Shown here: positions 9,739 to 20,732 of the stretch, piece after piece
Numbering within the stretch: the first letter of the stretch is position 1
Layout of the letters: every line of letters begins with the position of its first letter
Position numbers and translations under genes: made by a program
Source: Rachicladosporium sp. CCFEE 5018
Taxonomy: Eukaryota > Ascomycota > Dothideomycetes > Cladosporiales > Cladosporiaceae
DNA length: 64,000 bases
Assembly (NCBI GenBank): GCA_002077045.2
Contig: KZ111140.1
Coordinates: forward strand, 1,730,791 to 1,794,790
Direction of reading: 5' to 3'
Notes under the pieces: generated by a model
Seen by the model: only the letters and a program-made list of their open reading frames with translations
The model's database searches: none
What the model was told of the DNA's origin: nothing

Positions 9739-11286
9739 CTACTTCATGCCCCTATCCAACTGCCCCAGTAGAGCCAATACCCCACTCCCCGTCCCCTCCT
9801 CCCTGCTCTTCCCTTCCCCTCCCCGACCCCTCGCCTCCGCATCTTCCTTGATGTCCTCAGCAACTTCAAGTGCACGCTCACGTGCCAGCATGGCAGCCTC
9901 GTCCTCCGGCCGCCCCCCAAACTCATCCACATCTTCGCCCGAGTCGGACGCACTATCGTCTGTGAACGGATCCCCGTCCGTAGCGTTCAGGTCAGGGGAC
10001 TGAAGGACGCGTTCGGAGAGGTGAGGCGAGGGCGGTGCGTCGACTGAGGAGGCGCGGCGGGAGGAAGAGAGATTGGTAGTAGAGTTAGAAGGATGGGTTT
10101 TAGTGTAGCCTATTGCTTCTGCGACGCGTCGGGCTTCTTCTTCGTCGTCTCCTGTGGGCGCCAGCTGGCCCAGAATCCCGAGGTCGGCGCCTATAATGCT
10201 ATGCCGATTCGTTTGATCTAGTAAGTGCCCGCCTCGACCTCGAACGCCCGTGGCGGTAGGGTCTTCGGATTTATCTAGGATATCTCTGTAGCCTCTCCGC
10301 TCGGGGTCTTGCAGCCTCTTCCGCTTCTTGGATTCGCGTTTACTGGAAGGTCTCACGACGATCACAGGCACAGGGGAGTACTGGAGACAGTATTTCGACA
10401 CGCTACCGCTGCTCAGCAGGCCTTGGTAGCCTGTCAAGCTGCGCCCACGCGTGCCGACGACGAGCATAGCCGGCTCGTAGATCTTGATCATCTGCTGAAT
10501 GGATTCTTGAACCTTTCCTATGCTGAACTCGAGAATCAGACTTATGCTCTTGTCCTCCGTGTTCTTCTCCTGGATCGCTTCGAGGAAGCGCTCTGCTTCT
10601 AAACGATAGCCCTTCTCGCCTTGCCCTCCGGCCCAGCGCGTAGCTTCCCTGGAGTCCTTTTCTACGACTCGCAGGCAGACGACTTCATCGCCGTCGTCTA
10701 CGAGCTCGTCGAGGAGCCATTCGAGAGCAGTGTCGCTGTAGTCGTTCGTGTCTGTGCCTACTAGGAAAGTCCGAGAGCGTTTCGTCCATTGGAAAGAGCG
10801 ATGTTTGCGGTTTAGGGTTAGGCTGAAGTCGCCGCTTGCTTCTTTGTTGGCGAAAGTGTCGAAGCTCACACTCGGCCTGAACTGCGCTGGAGGCGGAGGA
10901 CTGCTCATACGCCTGTGGGTGCGGGAGGAGACGACATGGTGGTGGCCTGCATGCGTAGCGCGACGAGCTTCTTGGTGCTGTGAGGGTGCGTGGGCGGAGG
11001 AGGAGCGGGATGTGCCCGGGGTGTTCTTAGCTGGCGGGACGAACTGGACTGAAGGGCGACGGCCGTCCGAGTCAGCGTTTACTACGCCTGGGGCGTGGAG
11101 GGTCGGACGACGCCAGGCGGGGACGAAGGAGGGTTTGCTTTCGGTGGATGTGGAGTCGTTGCCGAGGGCCCAGGAGGGGATGCTGCGGTCTGGGAGGGTG
11201 ATTGGAGGGTGAGAGGTCGGCGCTGAGCGAGGGGAGCCTTCTTCGGGCGGTGCTGGGGTCGAGCGAGGGGAGGGTGTGGACGTCAT
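9739..11286 (-). CDS. Universal stress protein (UspA) domain protein
   Basis: Single exon, 515 aa, starting at a true ATG. Residues 1-165 are Ser/Pro-rich and probably disordered. The Usp domain spans about 173-312: FLVGTDTNDYSDTALEWLLDE opens it and VVGTRGRSLTGYQGLLSSGS holds the G-x2-G-x9-G-S/T ATP-binding loop, followed by SPVPVIVVRP. A charged C-terminal region (about 320-515) is rich in Asp, Glu and Ser. Fungal proteins of this layout are predicted cytoplasmic nucleotide binders linked to stress response; no partner can be inferred from the neighbours. Confidence 0.88.
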   Translation of the reverse strand: MTSTPSPRSTPAPPEEGSPRSAPTSHPPITLPDRSIPSWALGNDSTSTESKPSFVPAWRRPTLHAPGVVNADSDGRRPSVQFVPPAKNTPGTSRSSSAHAPSQHQEARRATHAGHHHVVSSRTHRRMSSPPPPAQFRPSVSFDTFANKEASGDFSLTLNRKHRSFQWTKRSRTFLVGTDTNDYSDTALEWLLDELVDDGDEVVCLRVVEKDSREATRWAGGQGEKGYRLEAERFLEAIQEKNTEDKSISLILEFSIGKVQESIQQMIKIYEPAMLVVGTRGRSLTGYQGLLSSGSVSKYCLQYSPVPVIVVRPSSKRESKKRKRLQDPERRGYRDILDKSEDPTATGVRGRGGHLLDQTNRHSIIGADLGILGQLAPTGDDEEEARRVAEAIGYTKTHPSNSTTNLSSSRRASSVDAPPSPHLSERVLQSPDLNATDGDPFTDDSASDSGEDVDEFGGRPEDEAAMLARERALEVAEDIKEDAEARGRGGEGKSREEGTGSGVLALLGQLDRGMK

Positions 11287-11923
11287 GGTCAGTGGTATGT
11301 ATGTGCTATTGTGATATACTGAAGACTATGCTCTATCGCTTGGAGATACGAATAATAGCTTGGCGATATGAGTACCCCACCATTGGACTTGGCCTCGTCA
11401 ATGGCTGTTGCAACATGGGGAGATGCAGACAAGCATCGAATGGAAGTCAGACGAAATCACCAACGACGTTGTTCAGCTGTACGACCAGCTTCCGAGTGCG
11501 ACTGCGAGATCGCTCGTGATGGCGACTTACAAGGCAGGTGCGATGTGAGGTGATGAAGGAAGTGAGGTGGGATGTTTGTCGGTCTTGGCAGCAACGACAA
11601 ACGATTGAGACCGCAGCTCCATCTACCAAGGCGCCCTGCTCGCACTCGAATCGACACCCACCGCCAGCACGCTTCTCAACCCAACAGTACACGCGCTCTC
11701 GGTACCGTCACGATGACTGTGGAACCCAGCACAGAGCCCCAGGACCTTGCGGAGAGATAGAAGCTTCATTAGTCAAGCTATGTGCGATCCAGCTATCAAT
11801 CAAAAGCTATTTTCAAGCTTTCCCTGCTCGCTTTCTGGAAGCATGTTACATCCGCCCTGTCCTGCATTGCTTTCCGTCAAACCACCTTATATCTTACGCA
11901 CCTCCTCCCACCAGGCCGCCACT
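11287..11923. other. Intergenic, no gene seen
   Basis: Upstream of the Usp gene. Only short overlapping open frames in several frames; none has domain or splice support. Confidence 0.5.
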
Positions 11924-12697
11924 CTAGAACGAATTGAGCGTCAACATTACGTTATCAAACTGCGTACTGCACACCTGCGTCCCGGTGCAAGTAGTGAACA
12001 GTTCCATATACTGCCCTGCCTGCGTCGTCGTGTAATTCAGATTGACATGATACGTCTGCGACGAAACGATATTCTGCACGATCCACATCTGGTCGCCATT
12101 CGTACCCATCGTAGCGATGCAGTTGGCTCCACCATTAGGGATATTGATGTAGACATCCCCAGTTAGAGTGACGTGCTGTGACGCCTCGGCCGCATGCCCA
12201 AGCAGTTGCTCAATGTAGGCTGGAGTGGTGTAGCGGCTGTCTATACGAGTGAATTGGACTTGGGCACGGCCGTTGTTAATTGAGAAGTCTGCGCGGCCGC
12301 TTGTTTGGCTGGTGGTCCAAGGATTGAAGGTGCCGCCGTCGAAGCCAGGGTTGGCGACGACTTGCGTGGCTACGGGGCGAATTGGATTTGTGCCGGTTGA
12401 GGGGTTGAAGACTGACAGCCCAACATTATCGATGGTGGGTGTGACATCGTAGCCTTGATCGTAATTGTAGCAGTAGATCAGAACATTGTACGCAGACGGC
12501 GTGTTCTTGAAGATCCCACTTGCATTGACTGGTCCGATGTGGGCGCTCGGGAAGCCGTAGTCTGCACTGAAGAGCTGTTCGGAGTCTGTACTTGCGGAAA
12601 GACTGCACCCGTCGCCGACGTTGGCGAAGCTGAAGAGTAACACGTACAGTGGAGATGGGGTCAAAGCTTCGGGGTAATTTGTCCATTGCAGCTGCTA
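11924..12697 (-). pseudogene. Secreted carbohydrate-binding-like module, 5' end missing
   Basis: The frame is open from about 12697 to the stop at 11924, but no ATG or signal peptide is in frame; the upstream neighbour ends only 90 bp away, so there is little room for a first exon. Two beta-rich modules can be seen: the first ends PTIDNVGLSV, the second starts VANPGFDGGTFNPWTTS and ends CSTQFDNVMLTLNSF. These endings are typical of CBM-like modules in fungal secreted proteins. A hydrophobic VPTLLFLAAA stretch lies just upstream in another frame, suggesting a frameshifted signal peptide. I favour a 5'-damaged relic; an unusual first exon cannot be excluded. Confidence 0.45.
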
Positions 12698-12772
12698 AAA
12701 AAAGTAGGGTAGGTACCACCCCACTCGAAAACTGCAGCCCATGTTCACCACCACGAGAAGCTCAACACCTCC

Positions 12773-12797
12773 TGTCACAGCCTTTTAGGCTGTGACA
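12773..12797. repeat. Perfect 11-bp inverted repeat with 3-nt loop
   Basis: TGTCACAGCCT, loop TTT, then its exact reverse complement. It covers the last codons and the TAA of the nuclear protein gene on the minus strand, so it could fold in that mRNA or mark its 3' end. Confidence 0.7.
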
Positions 12798-13399
12798 TCC
12801 TGAGCACCGCTCATCGGCGCACCGCGGTTGTCACCCCCTGGTCCATTGTCATCGTCTCCGTCCTGCTCCTCGTCCTTGATCTTCGGCTCCTTGTCGCCGC
12901 AGGAGGCCTTACCCTTCTGGCTCTTCTTCTGACGCTTCTTCGGCTGTCCGTCCTCGACTGTCTCCTCGTCGTCGCTAGAAGGGGAAGGACTCTTGCTGCG
13001 CTTGAGATTGTTCTTAACTCTCGCGCCCTGAAGGAGGGACTTGCGCTGAGAGTTGTAGTGGGACCTGTGCTGAGAATTAGTATGCCTTCTAGAGCCATAT
13101 GACTTCTGGAGCACATACTTGACCGAGATGGCGGAACGCCCGACCGGGTTTGGGATGCCTTGACGCACCTGATCGGCGAACAGCCCGATCAGAGCTTCGT
13201 TGACACGGCGACGAATGCGGTCCCACTCGGGACCTGAGAAATGCTGATTCTGCAGGAGGCGCGCGATCGCACGGAACAGATCGCGCAGAGCAGCAGCTGT
13301 GTCTTCGCTGGCGGGACGGTTGAGGACCAACTCGATCATGGCGGCGATCTGAGCGGCTTGCTCGTCACGCGAGAAGTTCTTGCGGACGCCGCGAACCAT
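12785..13399 (-). CDS. Small basic, probably nuclear protein of unknown function
   Basis: Start chosen at the ATG at 13399 (MVRGVRKNFSRDEQAAQ); the frame is open upstream to 13519, but that part reads like 5' UTR. A stopless 54-nt intron is likely at 13118-13065 (GTATGT..TACTAAT..CAG), giving 186 aa in exons 13399-13119 and 13064-12785. The first ~85 residues are helical (ALRDLFRAIARLL, RIRRRVNEALIGLF). The rest is low complexity, with basic stretches (KKRQKKSQKGK) suggesting nuclear import, and an acidic Asp/Gly tail. I recognise no family. Confidence 0.6.
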   Translation of the reverse strand: MVRGVRKNFSRDEQAAQIAAMIELVLNRPASEDTAAALRDLFRAIARLLQNQHFSGPEWDRIRRRVNEALIGLFADQVRQGIPNPVGRSAISVKYVLQKSYGSRRHTNSQHRSHYNSQRKSLLQGARVKNNLKRSKSPSPSSDDEETVEDGQPKKRQKKSQKGKASCGDKEPKIKDEEQDGDDDNGPGGDNRGAPMSGAQDVTA

Positions 13400-14076
13400 G
13401 GTGAGGATGCTTGGAGCTTCTGGTGGTGTGTTGGAATTGAAGTTGGATGTGGTGTTGAGGAGGGGCAATGCTTCTGGTAGTGTTGGAAAGGTATGGTAGA
13501 GGGAAAGAATGAGAAGCAAGAGAGCTTCTCAAGTATACAGAGGAGGAGGAATGGGTGCGCTACTAGCGTCGTCTGGACTCCACCCTGTCATCACTTGCCC
13601 CCTCCCCATCGCTCTACCCCGAAATTTGCTAGGCAAAAGCGCCTCTAGACTTCACTTCAAAGTGGGAAAACGGCGAAAAACCCTGTTTCTGGCCTCACTT
13701 ACAGCGTCACGTGCGTTACTTTAGTATGGGAGATTGTGGCTTAGAATGGAGTTCTCACTCACTTGACAGGTCTAATTTGCTAGGGGAATCCTCACTGCCA
13801 CGCAAACTTTACGTGTAGAACCGGGTATCTTACATCACTTGAGACTAGCACATGCAAGAAGATCGCACCACCCAGCTGTCTTGTGCCTAGCGGAAATCTG
13901 CTACAGTTTCTGTCCGACATTATTACACGCCTCATGTACTATTGACGTTCGCCACGAACGCGGTCCCGAAGTTCCGGATATGGAACGCGTCGACAGACTG
14001 CGACTGCCATCGCAGGAGCGCGATAGCTCCGGCTTGCCATAAGGGGTAGTAACCCGCCCCAGGCAGCAGGTGCACC
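13400..14076. other. Intergenic, no gene seen
   Basis: Upstream region between divergent genes. The words around 13623-13640 and 13773-13790 both contain AATTTGCTAGG, a short repeated word of unknown meaning. No gene found. Confidence 0.45.
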
Positions 14077-16237
14077 ATGGCTTCTAGTGCTGAACTCGTC
14101 TGGTCTTCTCCTTTCGATGAGACGACACCAAATCAGTACACCAGAAGGCATGGCGATTCCCGCACAGCCCACGACTAGTCGACTAGCTCGCCCTTCAAAA
14201 GCTTCAGCCATCTCGAGGCTTTCCGCGACCGACTTTGACGAGGATGACACCGACTTCTTAGCCTCCATCGGCGTTCCAGTCTAGAAGACTGAACATCAGA
14301 ATGGAGTCGAGAAGCTTAAGCGCTCTCAGCATGCTACTCTCGAGGGAGCTACTGATTCAAGCGAGGAGGCTTACGCCTTTCCGGACGGTATCGAGTCGAG
14401 CGATATCGAAAGCCTCGAAGATGTTACGAGCGGCAACGAAGCTTCTGAGTGTGACTTGTACGATCTTACCGACGACGATGAGGCCAACTATGTTGCTTCT
14501 TCCTCCAAGTCTGCCCTCAAGAAGGTCAGGACCTCCTCCAAGTCTGCACCCAAGAAGGTCAAGACCTCCTCCAAGACCGCTTACAAGACTTCTTCCAAGA
14601 CTGCGACGCGTAAGCTCAGGAGCTCACGCCCTTCCCCTGCCGTGAAAACCAAGAACGGCAAGCGCCTGACCTTCAAGAGACAAGGCAAGACAGGTGCGAA
14701 GAAGCTGTCGGCGTCGACGGAGGCGTGGCGTGTGGCTCATACGCCCTAGCTGACACCCAAGACCGACTGCAACTACAAACCCATCTCTCTCGATATTCAT
14801 GACCCGAAAGCGTTCAAGATCATCAACGCTCCTCGGCCACAGTCTGGTCTGACGGACATGAACGCAGGCAGCAAGCAATCCGACGCAGACCGCAGCTTTG
14901 ACGCTCGAGTCCAGAAGGCTGGACGCTTCTTCATGGGATGCCGGAAGATCTTGGAGTGCTACAACGCTGGCGGAGACAACCACGTCATCATTGCACGCCA
15001 AATTGATGCGGAGAAGGTCTTTAAGTTCTTGAAGCATCATATGGATCCTCGGATGATCCTCTTTCTCGGGTCGAAAGACTTTCGTATCGAAGACTTCGAG
15101 GAGCTCAGGAGCTTCTCTATCGAAGATCTTGAGGGCTGGGGCTGTTACCTTGGGTACATTGTGTGGCCGTCGGGTGAGATCGAGGGTTACGTGGGAAGCT
15201 CGGTCGCTTCTAAAGGCATGGGAACGCGTCTCCTCCTGGACTACGAGACTGGATTGCAACATGCCAAAGCTGGAGTCTTCCATCCTGTTGTGGCGACCAA
15301 ATGTTTCGCACAGTACGCCGCCCTTGCCTTGCCAAAAGGCGCACGCCTCCTGGTGCGGCCACTGATCTCATATGCTATGCCGGCAGATGGCGAATCGAGC
15401 GACCTGGTGGACACGGCCAACCGCGACCAGACTCACATCCTGGAGTCAATGTTCATTACCTACTGTCAGACGATGAGGGTCTCGACGGACGAGGAGCTCA
15501 TGAACCTCCCGAATGCTGCCCGACCGATTTCCAGAGCGCAGCTCAGCAAGCACTGCAGAAGCCTCGCACCTCCTGGCCGCGATGTGTCCGACCAGACAGG
15601 CAGGAATGGTATGCTTCCTATAGTACTCAATCCGCACGTCCCCCGAGAGCAGACCGATCGTTTCAAAGACGCCCTGGAGTCGCAAGAAGCTATATGCCCC
15701 CTGTGTACCGAGACCATCGACCTGGAGAACGACAAGTACACTCAAATGAACGGATGTAGAGCGGCTGACGTCCTGGACGACCATCAAATCTTTCACTTCA
15801 GCTGCAAAAGGTTCTTAGACCACTACATGGAGAAGAGCGACGACACTCCAAGAGATCTGAGGCTTCTCGCCGGTCCAGAGGAAGTTCTGGCTACAGTGAG
15901 GGCTAGGATGATAGAGCTCAAGGACTACAAGGCTGCGGCATTGGAGGAGAAGCGTTGTCCCATCTGCACCGAGCCAGTCGGAGTCGGGAACATCACTGGA
16001 CGAGGGAAGCAAGTGTGCATGATACCATGCTTGGAGAAGTTTAACCACTTCTGCAAAACCTGCAAGGCGAGGATTCAAGGCGTGATGTTGGGCAAAGCTG
16101 CGAGTCCAGAGAGCCAGGAGCGTAGAAGGCGTGTTCAGGAGGCGGATTGCTCCTTCAAGGAATTCAAGATGTTGCTCAAGACGAACTACAAGGGCTACAA
16201 CGTTACGAACAACAACCAGTTCACGAAGGGCAGATAG
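14077..16237 (+). pseudogene. GIY-YIG-like plus double zinc-binding protein, interrupted by stops
   Basis: One frame reads well from about 14087 to 16237 but holds two TAG codons (14282-14284 and 14747-14749). The natural start (ATG at 14077, MASSAELVWSSPFDETT) is in another frame, so a frameshift also occurs near 14100-14160. The 459 residues from ATG 14858 are intact: a GIY-YIG-like segment (GCYLGYIVWPSGEIEGYVGSS, HPVVATK), then two Cys/His clusters (CPLC..C..H..C at about 280-316; CPIC..C..C..H.C..C at about 367-402). The N-part is acidic with Lys/Ser repeats (SSKSAPKKVKT). Both stops could come from CAG by one C-to-T change. Either it is a dying gene or only the 459-aa part is expressed. 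Confidence 0.6.
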
Positions 16238-18793
16238 AGGCACACCAACAGCGGAAGTCAGGCGTAACGGAACTATTAGATGCGCCAGGACTCGAGTCGT
16301 AGCCGCAGTATAGCATGTAAACAGTATTTGGGTTGAATCCCACGGCACCACAGCGTGTGTCAGCATCGCAGGCGTTGATACAAGCCTGGAAGCTCGCCTC
16401 GGCGGTCCCTCTGGAGACGGGGCTACTCAGTGCAACACTGGACGTTGCTGAGGTAGTGAGTGAGTCAACAGTGCTGGTCGGTGCACTGTTTGTTGATGCT
16501 GAATTGGTAAAGCCTGCCATCTGGCTCGAAGAAATGCTGCTTGACGACAGCGTGCTTGACGAGCCAGCGGATCCAGAATTGGCCGGACCCGAGCCACCAA
16601 GTTTCTTGGCTAGCCATAAGCTGCTCGCTGACAACACATTGCCGCCCACATTCTTGTAGAATGAGCATTGATGCTGTTGGGAATCGAATGTCGTGGCTTC
16701 GCAGTGGATGTCCTGGTCACAGAGTGAAGTACACACTCCGAAGTCCGACGCGCCCATGTCCATGTAATCCACTCCGGAGATCACGCTACCGCAGGTGATG
16801 CTGTAGTCGTTGATACCGCTGTCGTACATAGTACCATTTGATCCAGGGCACATGGGTGGGGACGCGGAAGGACTCGAAGCACTTGAGGCTGTTGAGCTCG
16901 AGGCTATACCTATGCTGCTGCTGCTGATTGACGTCGTGGCTGTTGTTAGTTTGTAAGAACTTACGCCCGATGTTGACATTGACTTTGAGGTGCTGCTGGC
17001 GATGCTGGTATAGGTCATGCTTCCAGTACTAGCGACGCCAGTCATGGTATTGTTTTCTCGACGTCGCTGCTACTGAGGACACTGCTGGCGACGCTGCTGC
17101 TAGTGACGCTGCCGCTGGTGACGCCGCCACCGCCAATGCTGCTACTAGTGCCACTGCCGGTGAAGGTAGCGCTAGTGACGATGTTGCTAGTGATGATGCT
17201 GCTAGTGACGGCGCTGCCAGTGACGAGGCTGTTAGTGACGGCACTGCTAGTCATGCTGAGCTTAGTGTTGCTGCTCGAGCCTCCCACTCCTGTGTCACCG
17301 CCAGCTGTACCGCTTGTAGCTGTTTGTGGGCTCGATCCAAACGTGCTTGCCAGATTGCTACTTTTGGTGGTGGCGCTGCTCATCTGAGTTGCAATTGATA
17401 CACCAGTGGGATTAACACTGGCGCTAGCCGTGGTCGACACAGTACCGCTCATTGTCGCCGAAAATAGCGATGAGGACGAGCTACTTTGCGTCGTTGACAC
17501 AATATGGGAGGGAGATGTCGACGATGTTGACGCTAAGGTATAGCTCAGTGTACTCGTACTGCTTAACGATGACAAGCCATTAGGTGCAATAGGCGGCAAG
17601 GAGGAGCTGGTCGCGATCGAGCTTGTCGTCGCAAAATCAGCCTGGCTCGTGGGCTGCGTCGAAGACATGCTCGGCACGGTCGTCGAGCTTGAGGGTGGGT
17701 CTGACGCATACTGCCCGTAGCCAGCACGAGCGACCTGATATGCAAAGATGAGATTGGGACTCGACGTAGCGTTCCCAAGAGCGATCGAACTCTTTTCCAG
17801 GCACATATTTTGCATGGTGTCATACGCCGCGGCCACACACGCCGGATCTGCCGAACATCTTGCAATGCAAGCCTCCTCGTTTGTGACACCTCCAACGCTG
17901 ACGAGACTGCCTGCTGTGATGTCCAAGCCGCATACTATCACATATGATGCATTTGAACCGATACAAGCTCCGGGAGGAGTGTAGATCGTGCCATTCGATG
18001 CAGGGCATGCGATATTCGAAGGAGTGGCAGTAGCACATCCGCTGGACGTGCTTGAAGGGCTTCCGTATGCGGGTAGGCTGTTGGTGGTGGACGTGCTCGA
18101 AGCGCTTCCGTATGCGGGAGGGCCATTGCTGCTGAGCGCGCTTGATGCGCTTCCATATGCAGGAGGGGCATTGCTGCTGCACGTGCTTGAGGCGCTTCCG
18201 TATGGTGGAGCCGCATTGCTTGCGGAAGATTGGATCACCTGTGACGCGGACGGACTGCTCGAGCCCCCACGTGGCGAGAGGATACTTGACGCAGTACTGC
18301 TGGGCACAGCTGTCGATGTAGTCGCTGCAGCATTGGAGGTTGAGGTTAAGCCACCCGATGAAGCAGCACCGCTGACAGGTGAGCTACTCGCGACGCCGCT
18401 GGACGACGCAGTCTGGAGGGGTGTGCTTGCCGCAGTAGAGGAAATCCGCACGGATCCAGGGTACGAAGACGGAGGGGTTTTTGCAGACGCAAGTGTTGCG
18501 GGAGATATGGGCGATGCGCTCAAAGCTTGCAAAGCTGATGTGTTGGTAGTTGGGCTGCTGCTGAACGTAAAAGGTGAAGTCGTACCATTCGTCGCGATCC
18601 AGCCGTAGGGTTGGAACACGGTAGTGGTTGCGCACGTACGATGTACAGTGATGGTAACGACCGGGGGAGTACCTGTCGTCAAGCATCAGCTGGACATCGT
18701 ATCGAGATGGACATTGAACTCACTTGAGGCCTGCGCCGACGCATAGCTGGTACCGACGCAGCAAAGTGCGGCTATCACACGCGTTCTCTGCAT
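16221..18793 (-). CDS. Ser/Thr-rich wall protein with PAN-like modules, frame break near 17045
   Basis: Exon 1 is 18793-18724, a signal peptide (MQRTRVIAALCCVGTSYASA); an intron GTGAGT..CAG leads to exon 2 at 18672. The long exon reads to a TGA at 17042, where a second frame (ATGA overlap) continues to 16221. The Ser/Thr-rich text runs across, so this is one gene with a frameshift or an unseen intron; total about 840 aa. Cys-rich PAN/apple-like modules occur at about 18005-17720 (CPASNGTIYTPPGACIGS, CIARCSADPACVAAAYD) and 16855-16600 (CPGSNGTMYDSG, CTSLCDQDIHCEATTFD), and a partial one near 16400. Such proteins usually sit in the cell wall, heavily O-mannosylated. Function unknown. Confidence 0.6.
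17096..17260 (-). repeat. Ser/Val/Thr coding microrepeat
   Basis: Degenerate 15-18-bp units reading S-x-V-T-S-S on the minus strand, inside the wall protein. Such repeats change length easily and may explain the adjacent frame break. Confidence 0.6.
18046..18222 (-). repeat. About four 45-bp tandem coding repeats
   Basis: Each unit encodes about 15 residues of the form N-x-P-P-A-Y-G-S-A-S-S-x-x-x-x. Units differ by several bases. They lie in the Ser/Thr-rich part of the wall protein. Confidence 0.75.
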
Positions 18794-20378
18794 GTTCACG
18801 ACACCATCACCAATCACCGTCGAAAATATGAAAAATAGTTGATGTAGGACCAAGGACAAATCGTCAGCTGCGGTCAACTCTCGTATCAACGGTGTTGGCG
18901 GCTATACGTTTAGTCATGCCGTGCTCGGAAGGTCGGTCGCTGTCGAGATTAGGGCGCGTAAACTTTGCATTCTTGGTGGTTGCTTACATTGCGAGGAACG
19001 CGATCCATGGTCTGCCCCCGAGGAATGCGTGCCATGACCTGTCACCTTTGAAAATTGGCAAGTCTCGCCGACGCATCCCATGTGTTCACACGTCCTTGTG
19101 CAAGCAAGACAGTGTAGTGCTAGATGAAGCAAAAGTTCGCGATACCGCTGGTACGGATCCTCAAGCGCTGGAGGACATCTGCTTTGCCGACGGCCATGTC
19201 GCGGGTCCATTGGCTGCATCGAGCTGTCTGTTATCTCAACACTGCTGTCAGGTGAAGCACACCCAAAGGTGAAATGTGAATATGGCCGTCCCGTTATCTA
19301 CATCCTGTCCTAGACTGAGGACTCACGGACACCAAAGACGGGCGCGACTTCTCCTCACTCTCGGACGCACCAACTGAAGTCGAAAAGAGAGAGCAGCATA
19401 CTCCGCCTTGAATGGTACGACGAGAACCTTCACGCTGGTGGGAGAAAAGCCGACCGGGCTATGTTCCTTGCGCTGATCGGCGGATTCGGCGACTGTTAGA
19501 CTTACCATATTGCGACGCTGTGGCGGCGGCCAAACGTCTGCTCAGTCCTTTTATGTTCAGATTGCTGTCAAGGCGCGGTGGACCGGGGTACCGCCATGCG
19601 CGTAAGTCATAGGCTACTCGTGTGGCGACGAGGTTTACGTGCGTCGGAGCAGCTTGCAGGACTTGAGTGGATGGTCCCAAGTCCATCTCCAGTATCCGGC
19701 GTGACTGATAATGCTGCGATCCGTTGAATCACGATAGCCAAATGCAAGCAGGACTGCTGTGAAGAAGACCAGATCGGCCCCAGTGATTTACACGGCGCGC
19801 ATCTTCAGTAACCCGCGATGCATGGCACCTTGGCTGATGCAAGATCGGATGATCTGGACATGCTGCATTCGAGATGGTACCCGTGGCCGATGGCATTTGA
19901 TGAGCGACTGTCGGTGGATGAAGGGAGTGCGTATCCTGGGCAGTGAACGCATATGAAGAAAATCAACGAGGCTTCAGGAAGGTAGAAAGCGAGCGATATC
20001 CCAGTCTCCCTCGACTGAATGGTCGCAAATATACCATTGTGATGTACATGATATTAGCACAAGACTCTCTCCATATTCGCAACAGGATGTAGCGAGAGAG
20101 TTCGCGGGTGCATTCTAAATCCCATGAACACGTCGAAGAGGCCGATGTCCTCGGATCAGATAAGCCCAACTTCCGTGCTGACTCGTGGCTCGCGGACGTG
20201 ACGACGCCGAGGGTTGGCAGGGAGTAGGAGAGGGAGATCACCATTCACTTACTTCACGTGTACTGGGCGCTCGTTCCACGGCGAGATATCGGTTCGCGGC
20301 GTGCTAGTAGATCTCAAGTAGCCAGACCTTTTACCATGCACCGATAGCACTGCGAGCTCTTGACTGCGAGCCGGCATA
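18794..20378. other. Long stretch without a recognised gene
   Basis: About 1.6 kb upstream of the wall protein gene. Many short open frames overlap in all frames; none shows a domain, signal peptide or good splice chain. Confidence 0.5.
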
Positions 20379-20732
20379 ATGGCGAATGGCGAGGGGCGTG
20401 GGCAGTATGCGCACCTGCCCATTCTGTCGTACGAAGAAGCAACATCTCGACCCTCATCCTCGTCCGAACAACACCAGGGACCCTCACAGACCAGCGACGA
20501 TGCGGAACGGCAAGGTCTCCTGTTCGGACAGGGCGACCGCAATGCGGATGCCACTACCCGCCGGCCGGGGACATATCGGGCACATGCCTGGTGTACGAAG
20601 TGTAATACATACCCTCGAATTTCTTCACGTGTTTGCTGGGCTCGCCAGATGCTGGCGTGCTGTGTTTTGCATCGACTGCATAGAGTGTGGTCAGCTTCTC
20701 GTCTTAATGCTGGCCCAATTGCGCACCCCTAG
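20379..20732 (+). CDS. Hypothetical protein, first exon only plausible
   Basis: The ATG at 20379 opens a hydrophilic N-terminus (MANGEGRGQYAHLPILSYEE, then Ser/Gln-rich) that reads like genuine protein up to about TYRAHAW (near 20590). After that the frame becomes Cys/Arg-rich and unconvincing, and a GTGTAC..CTCGCCAG intron may start there. I could not build the following exons. Function unknown; it may equally be noise. Confidence 0.25.
   Translation: MANGEGRGQYAHLPILSYEEATSRPSSSSEQHQGPSQTSDDAERQGLLFGQGDRNADATTRRPGTYRAHAWCTKCNTYPRISSRVCWARQMLACCVLHRLHRVWSASRLNAGPIAHP

Noticed and set aside
17988..18608. 206-codon plus-strand ORF
   Set aside because: Antisense to the repeat-rich wall protein; repeats keep several frames open.
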